Shown in pieces: positions 50,119 through 53,253 of a stretch of DNA of 53,253 nt. Each line of letters begins with the position of its first letter. The stretch's first letter is position 1. The stretch covers positions 1 to 53,253 of the forward strand of contig CAMKMX010000017.1 of NCBI GenBank assembly GCA_946414025.1, read 5' to 3'. This DNA comes from an uncultured Fibrobacter sp. (lineage in GTDB: Bacteria; Fibrobacterota; Fibrobacteria; Fibrobacterales; Fibrobacteraceae). Below the pieces are notes generated by a model. That model had not been told where the DNA came from. It searched no databases and saw nothing but the letters and a program-made list of their open reading frames with translations. A program made the translations under genes and the position numbers.

Positions 50119-50424
50119 TTTTTCAGAACCAATTTAGCCTATATTAATATAAGCCAATGGAATTAGGCTTCGCTTTCGATTTTTTCTTAAAGAACTGTTT
50201 TGGATGTATAGTGACTACATTCATAAACCTCCAAATCAGGAAGATTTTTAGGTAAAAACGGCTAAAACTGTAATATAAACCAATTTTTCTGTTTTTTTGC
50301 GCAAAAAAAACAAAATTTAGCCTCTTGATTTAGGGAAATCAATTGGATTTGCTATAGCTCCATGTTAATCGCGTTGTCTTTTTGTGAATAAAATGCTATT
50401 TTATGCTTTAGCCAAGGAGGTGGT
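50119..50424. other. 306-bp intergenic region before the TIGR04255 operon
   Basis: AT-rich. Contains TTTTTTTGCGCAAAAAAA near 50292, a TAAAAACGGCTAAAACTG segment recalling the Rpn-flanking repeat, and the promoter at 50374-50402. No gene seen. Confidence 0.55.
50374..50402 (+). promoter_or_regulatory. Putative promoter of the TIGR04255 operon
   Basis: TTGTCT (50374-50379), 17 bases, TATTTT (50397-50402), then AAGGAGGTGG directly before the start codon at 50425. Confidence 0.5.
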
Positions 50425-51144
50425 ATGGCAACAAGAATACCCCTGAAACTTAACGACCCGAAACTGGTTTCGGTTTCATTTGAACTCCGCTTTGAAGCCG
50501 ATGAGACATATCCTGATATAGCCGCACTTAACCTCGCAAACACCTTGGTTCAACAAGGACATGGGTCCTTGTTTCAATTACCTATAATGCAACTGCCTCC
50601 AGTCGCACGTAATAGTGATCCGAATTTCCGCTACACCCCCCTGTTTGGTGTAAACATGAACGGGACCGTTGTCCAAGTTGGTCCGCGAGTGCTGGTCGTT
50701 ACTGAGGAGAAGTATCCAGGATGGAAAGAATTCCATCCTATAATAACAAATGTCCTCGAATATACTAAGGGAATCCGCAAAAAAACTGAACGAGTTGGAT
50801 TCCGTACAATTAACTTTTTCGAAAGCCAAGACATCGAAAACAACTTAATCACAACAATTCACAATGGTTTGGACCTTGAAAAAACAGCCTGCAATTTTTC
50901 TTTAGTCTATAAAAATGGCGATTTTCGTGCTCGTTATTCTTTTTCCAACGATGCAAAAATGTCTAAAAATGGACAGCCCGAAAAAAAAGGTTCTTTTGTA
51001 GATATTGATTCCTTTTTTGAAGGAAATCCATCTGATAATGACGAATGCGTCAATATGCTGCATGATCTAGGAAAAAAAGTATTCTTTGAATCCTTAAAAC
51101 AAGAATTTGTGGATGCAATGGGGCCTGTTTATGACGCCGACTAA
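50425..51144 (+). CDS. TIGR04255-family protein
   Basis: A 239-residue protein. The opening LNDPKLVSVSFELRFEA and the core VVQVGPRVLVVTEEKYPGWKEFHPIITNVLEY followed by RVGFRTINFFE match the sporadic family TIGR04255 as I recall it; these segments are cited by start and end only. The family is patchy, commonly near restriction or toxin genes, and has no agreed function. A strong AAGGAGGTGG precedes ATG 50425. The stop overlaps the next gene's start by 14 bases. It is AT-rich cargo between hsdS and hsdR. Confidence 0.8.
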   Translation: MATRIPLKLNDPKLVSVSFELRFEADETYPDIAALNLANTLVQQGHGSLFQLPIMQLPPVARNSDPNFRYTPLFGVNMNGTVVQVGPRVLVVTEEKYPGWKEFHPIITNVLEYTKGIRKKTERVGFRTINFFESQDIENNLITTIHNGLDLEKTACNFSLVYKNGDFRARYSFSNDAKMSKNGQPEKKGSFVDIDSFFEGNPSDNDECVNMLHDLGKKVFFESLKQEFVDAMGPVYDAD

Positions 51145-51688
51145 AAACGGGACTAGAATATCAACTAATTCTATATCAACCATATCCCCAATGGTTGTAT
51201 TTGGTCTTGCTGCAATAACAGCAGCAACTTCTCCAGACTATTTACTGAATAAAGCTTATCTCACAGAAGATCCCATCCCGTTTGAAACGCCATTCAATAG
51301 CGATTCTCCATCAACAATGCAGGATCTTTTTGAAAACCAAATGAATAGAAAACTCCTAGTTTTGGAGGAAAGACTTAATCAGTTTAAAACGTTAAAATGT
51401 GATTGGAATGGCTATGATGCAGCGCCAATTCCATCGTCAGCTATTGATACCGCAAAAACGTTTTTGAAAAGTCTTAGAAGCGGCAATATAAATCTCAATG
51501 GATGGGAAGTTTTCCCTACTGCCAGAGAAACTATTCAATTAGAAAAGACTGTTGGTGATGATTATGTCGAAATTGAAATCTATAAAGATGGACATTTGGC
51601 ATTTTATTCGGAAGGTAAGAAAAATCTTGAAATTGAATCTATTCCTGAGTATCAAGCGATGGAGATTATTTCAAGTGTTTTCTCTTAA
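51131..51688 (+). CDS. WDGYxAxPxS-motif partner protein
   Basis: The 185-residue protein starts at ATG 51131, inside the end of the TIGR04255 gene. It contains LKCDWNGYDAAPIPSSAIDTAKTFL (cited in part: DWNGYDAAPIPSS), a motif I associate with small proteins encoded beside TIGR04255-type or RM loci, and a C-terminal beta segment (DDYVEIEIYKDGHLAFYSEG). An N-terminal stretch (MVVFGLAAITAATS) is hydrophobic. Its function is unknown. Its last bases overlap the next gene. Confidence 0.65.
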   Translation: MTPTKNGTRISTNSISTISPMVVFGLAAITAATSPDYLLNKAYLTEDPIPFETPFNSDSPSTMQDLFENQMNRKLLVLEERLNQFKTLKCDWNGYDAAPIPSSAIDTAKTFLKSLRSGNINLNGWEVFPTARETIQLEKTVGDDYVEIEIYKDGHLAFYSEGKKNLEIESIPEYQAMEIISSVFS

Positions 51689-52097
51689 AAACAGTCAAAT
51701 AAATTTGGATTATGTTGATGATGGCGAATTTTTATTTCGAGCAATTCATCCAAACACTCCAACAACCATATTTATAAAAGAAGACGGAAGCCCCTCATCT
51801 GCAATACTCAAGGATTCCCATGGAGTATCAGTTGATCGTGATGGAAAAAGAAGCGACAAAGATGTAATGTCCTTTTTTTGTAAAGTGCAAAAAGATTTAG
51901 GCAATACAAAGGTTTACTCAAAATTTCTCAAGGTGCCCACAAAAATTGTTAGAGAAAACGAGTGTGAAGCCTTGCCCAAGCCAACAGATAATAACCCCTA
52001 CCATGCTTTGATTCTACAAAATTGTGGAGGAGAAATAAAAAGAAAATCGGCAAAAAAAATCATAGATCAAAGCGCTATTTTAGATTATCCTTTATAA
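51675..52097 (+). CDS. RAIHP/SVDR-motif partner protein
   Basis: The 140-residue protein begins at GTG 51675 (GGAG ten bases upstream), overlapping the preceding stop. It carries FLFRAIHPNTP and AILKDSHGVSVDRDGKRS, a pattern (R-x-I-H-P, then S-V-D-R) that I have seen in small proteins encoded next to WDGY proteins. No domain is recognised. The three genes form one overlapping unit, so they are very likely cotranslated. The start is uncertain because no ATG fits. Confidence 0.6.
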   Translation: MFSLKNSQINLDYVDDGEFLFRAIHPNTPTTIFIKEDGSPSSAILKDSHGVSVDRDGKRSDKDVMSFFCKVQKDLGNTKVYSKFLKVPTKIVRENECEALPKPTDNNPYHALILQNCGGEIKRKSAKKIIDQSAILDYPL

Positions 52098-52163
52098 TAC
52101 GCTTTCTTATTGAAAGTAACAACTCACTTTGCAGAAGAACTCTTCAACCTTGAGGTAAAGAAC

Positions 52164-52313
52164 ATGACAGACCTAAAAGCTGAACACGAAAACGGCTTTG
52201 CCGAAGGAAAGGAAGTAAGACTCGCTGAAGCAATTTCTGCACTGAAGAACATGGGTTTGCCGCCTGAAAAGATCGACGAATTCAAGGAAATAATCAAAGA
52301 ATCCGATAAATAA
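52164..52313 (+). CDS. 49-residue ORF resembling an Rpn C-terminal tail
   Basis: ATG 52164 follows GAGG and encodes a helical peptide (TDLKAEHENGFAEGKEVRLAEA, ending KIDEFKEIIKESDK). The pattern of a charged tail with GFAEGK and a terminal PPEKIDEF helix resembles the C-termini of Rpn-family nucleases, so it may be a remnant. An open frame continues upstream to 52110. It could also be a genuine small fourth gene of the operon. Confidence 0.4.
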   Translation: MTDLKAEHENGFAEGKEVRLAEAISALKNMGLPPEKIDEFKEIIKESDK

Positions 52314-52343
52314 CGGCAAAATCACTAGCCTTTTATATACTAG

Positions 52344-52378
52344 CACCTATAGCGAATCCCCTATAGGTGTTTATTTAT
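52344..52378 (+). terminator. Terminator at the end of the cargo operon
   Basis: CACCTATAG (52344-52352) and CTATAGGTG (52361-52369) pair around CGAATCCC, followed by TTTATTTATT. Confidence 0.75.
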
Positions 52379-52394
52379 TATATATTGACATTGT

Positions 52395-53253
52395 ATGAAG
52401 TCCTTTATTTCTGAAGACGATATTGAACAGGCAATCCTGAAAATGCTGGAGGCGGCCCCTTACAGCTATCAGGTTGTCCGTTGCGACCCATCTCCGGAAA
52501 AAATGGAAGACCTCAACGACGGTACGGGCAGGGCAAATAAAAAGCAATGCGTTTTGCCCGTTGTTTTGCGTGAGTCGCTCACGAGGCTCAATCCCGAAAT
52601 TCCCGCAAACAAACTAGACGAAATTGCGCAGGATTTAATCCGCGACTATTCCGGCACCGACATGACGGCGACCAACTACGCGCTCTATAAGAAAATCCGC
52701 GATGGTGTGCGCGTGACATTCCTCAAGGACGGCAAGCCGGATTTTGGCGACGTGTCGCTTATTGATTTCGCCAACCCCGAGAACAACACGTTTACTGCCG
52801 TTTCGCAAATGTGGATCCAGGGGCACTATCATTTTCGCCGTCCCGATGTTCTGGTGTTTATCAACGGATTGCCGCTAGTCTTTATCGAACTCAAGAACAG
52901 TACCGTCAAGATTGAAGAGGCATACAACAAGAACCTCCAGGATTACCGGAAAGAAATCCCGAACTTGTTCGCCCTGAACCAGGTGTGTGTTCTTTCGAAT
53001 GGATTTGAAACCAAGTTGGGTGCGTTCAACGCGAGCTACGATTACTTCTTCGAATGGCTCAAGAAAAGCGAAGATGACAAGATTGACCGCAAGTATATTC
53101 GTGGCGAAGGTATAAGTGCGCAATACATGGTCAGGAGTTTGCTCGACAAGGCAACGCTCATTGACTACATCGAAAACTTCATCCTGTTCCAGAATGGTTC
53201 TATAAAGATTATCGCCAAGAACCACCAGTTTATGGGTGTGAATAACTTGTGCC
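52395..53253 (+). CDS. hsdR: Type I restriction-modification system, restriction subunit, 3' truncated
   Basis: The frame from ATG 52395 is open to the window end (about 286 residues of a protein usually near 1000). It covers the HsdR N-terminal nuclease domain: RPDVLVFINGLPLVFIELKN gives the PD-(D/E)XK aspartate (near 150) and ExK (near 164-166). The translocase domain lies beyond the window. No ribosome site is seen, and TATATT lies eight bases before the ATG, so it may be leaderless. The terminator just upstream separates it from the cargo. Confidence 0.93.
   Translation, partial: MKSFISEDDIEQAILKMLEAAPYSYQVVRCDPSPEKMEDLNDGTGRANKKQCVLPVVLRESLTRLNPEIPANKLDEIAQDLIRDYSGTDMTATNYALYKKIRDGVRVTFLKDGKPDFGDVSLIDFANPENNTFTAVSQMWIQGHYHFRRPDVLVFINGLPLVFIELKNSTVKIEEAYNKNLQDYRKEIPNLFALNQVCVLSNGFETKLGAFNASYDYFFEWLKKSEDDKIDRKYIRGEGISAQYMVRSLLDKATLIDYIENFILFQNGSIKIIAKNHQFMGVNNLC

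Overview
The window most likely comes from a Fibrobacter (rumen or gut cellulose degrader) chromosome. The evidence is a DUF4423/TIGR02147-type protein next to a row of poly-serine-linker lipoproteins, a TIGR02172-like kinase domain, a ten-repeat thrombospondin-3/OmpA porin, a 31-residue mS38-like ribosomal peptide and a repeated TATATT -10 element. This is inference from family memory; no database search was run.

Positions 1-29,600 are mostly core chromosome. They hold amino acid and central metabolism (a Cys/Met PLP enzyme, citrate synthase, an aspartate-type aminotransferase, ilvE, KDPG aldolase, an iron alcohol dehydrogenase), a RecD2-like helicase, a MacB-like ABC exporter, and an envelope block of OmpA, UDP-sugar epimerase, GtrA, a small beta-barrel and a GT2 glycosyltransferase. 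The envelope block is fed by a minus-strand operon starting with clpP and ftsY. Inserted in this background are an AMP-ligase/kinase fusion with a coupled MFS exporter (4.05-7.59 kb), a 28-residue membrane peptide with its own consensus promoter and terminator (7.7 kb), and an Rpn-type nuclease gene between near-identical 32-bp repeats (14.7-16.0 kb).

Positions 29,600-44,050 hold a tRNA-Val, a class C beta-lactamase-like hydrolase, an AAA+ ATPase bracketed by two copies of one palindrome, lysA, a glycogen-binding domain with a histone-like tail, a phosphohexomutase, four lipoproteins, a second iron alcohol dehydrogenase, and metY behind a structured leader RNA of about 240 nt.

Positions 44,050-53,253 are a defence-type island. 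A type I restriction-modification locus (hsdM, hsdS, then hsdR running off the end) is split by AT-rich cargo between hsdS and hsdR. The cargo is a DUF6236-like protein, a membrane protein, and a promoter-to-terminator operon of a TIGR04255-like protein with two small overlapping partners plus a 49-residue ORF. This operon is the best candidate for an undescribed system.

Intergenic DNA carries an unusual signature: tandem 7-bp repeats (TAGGNNN and CTCANNN) beside gene ends. They supply the stop codons of at least four genes. REP-like palindromes are also scattered through the window.
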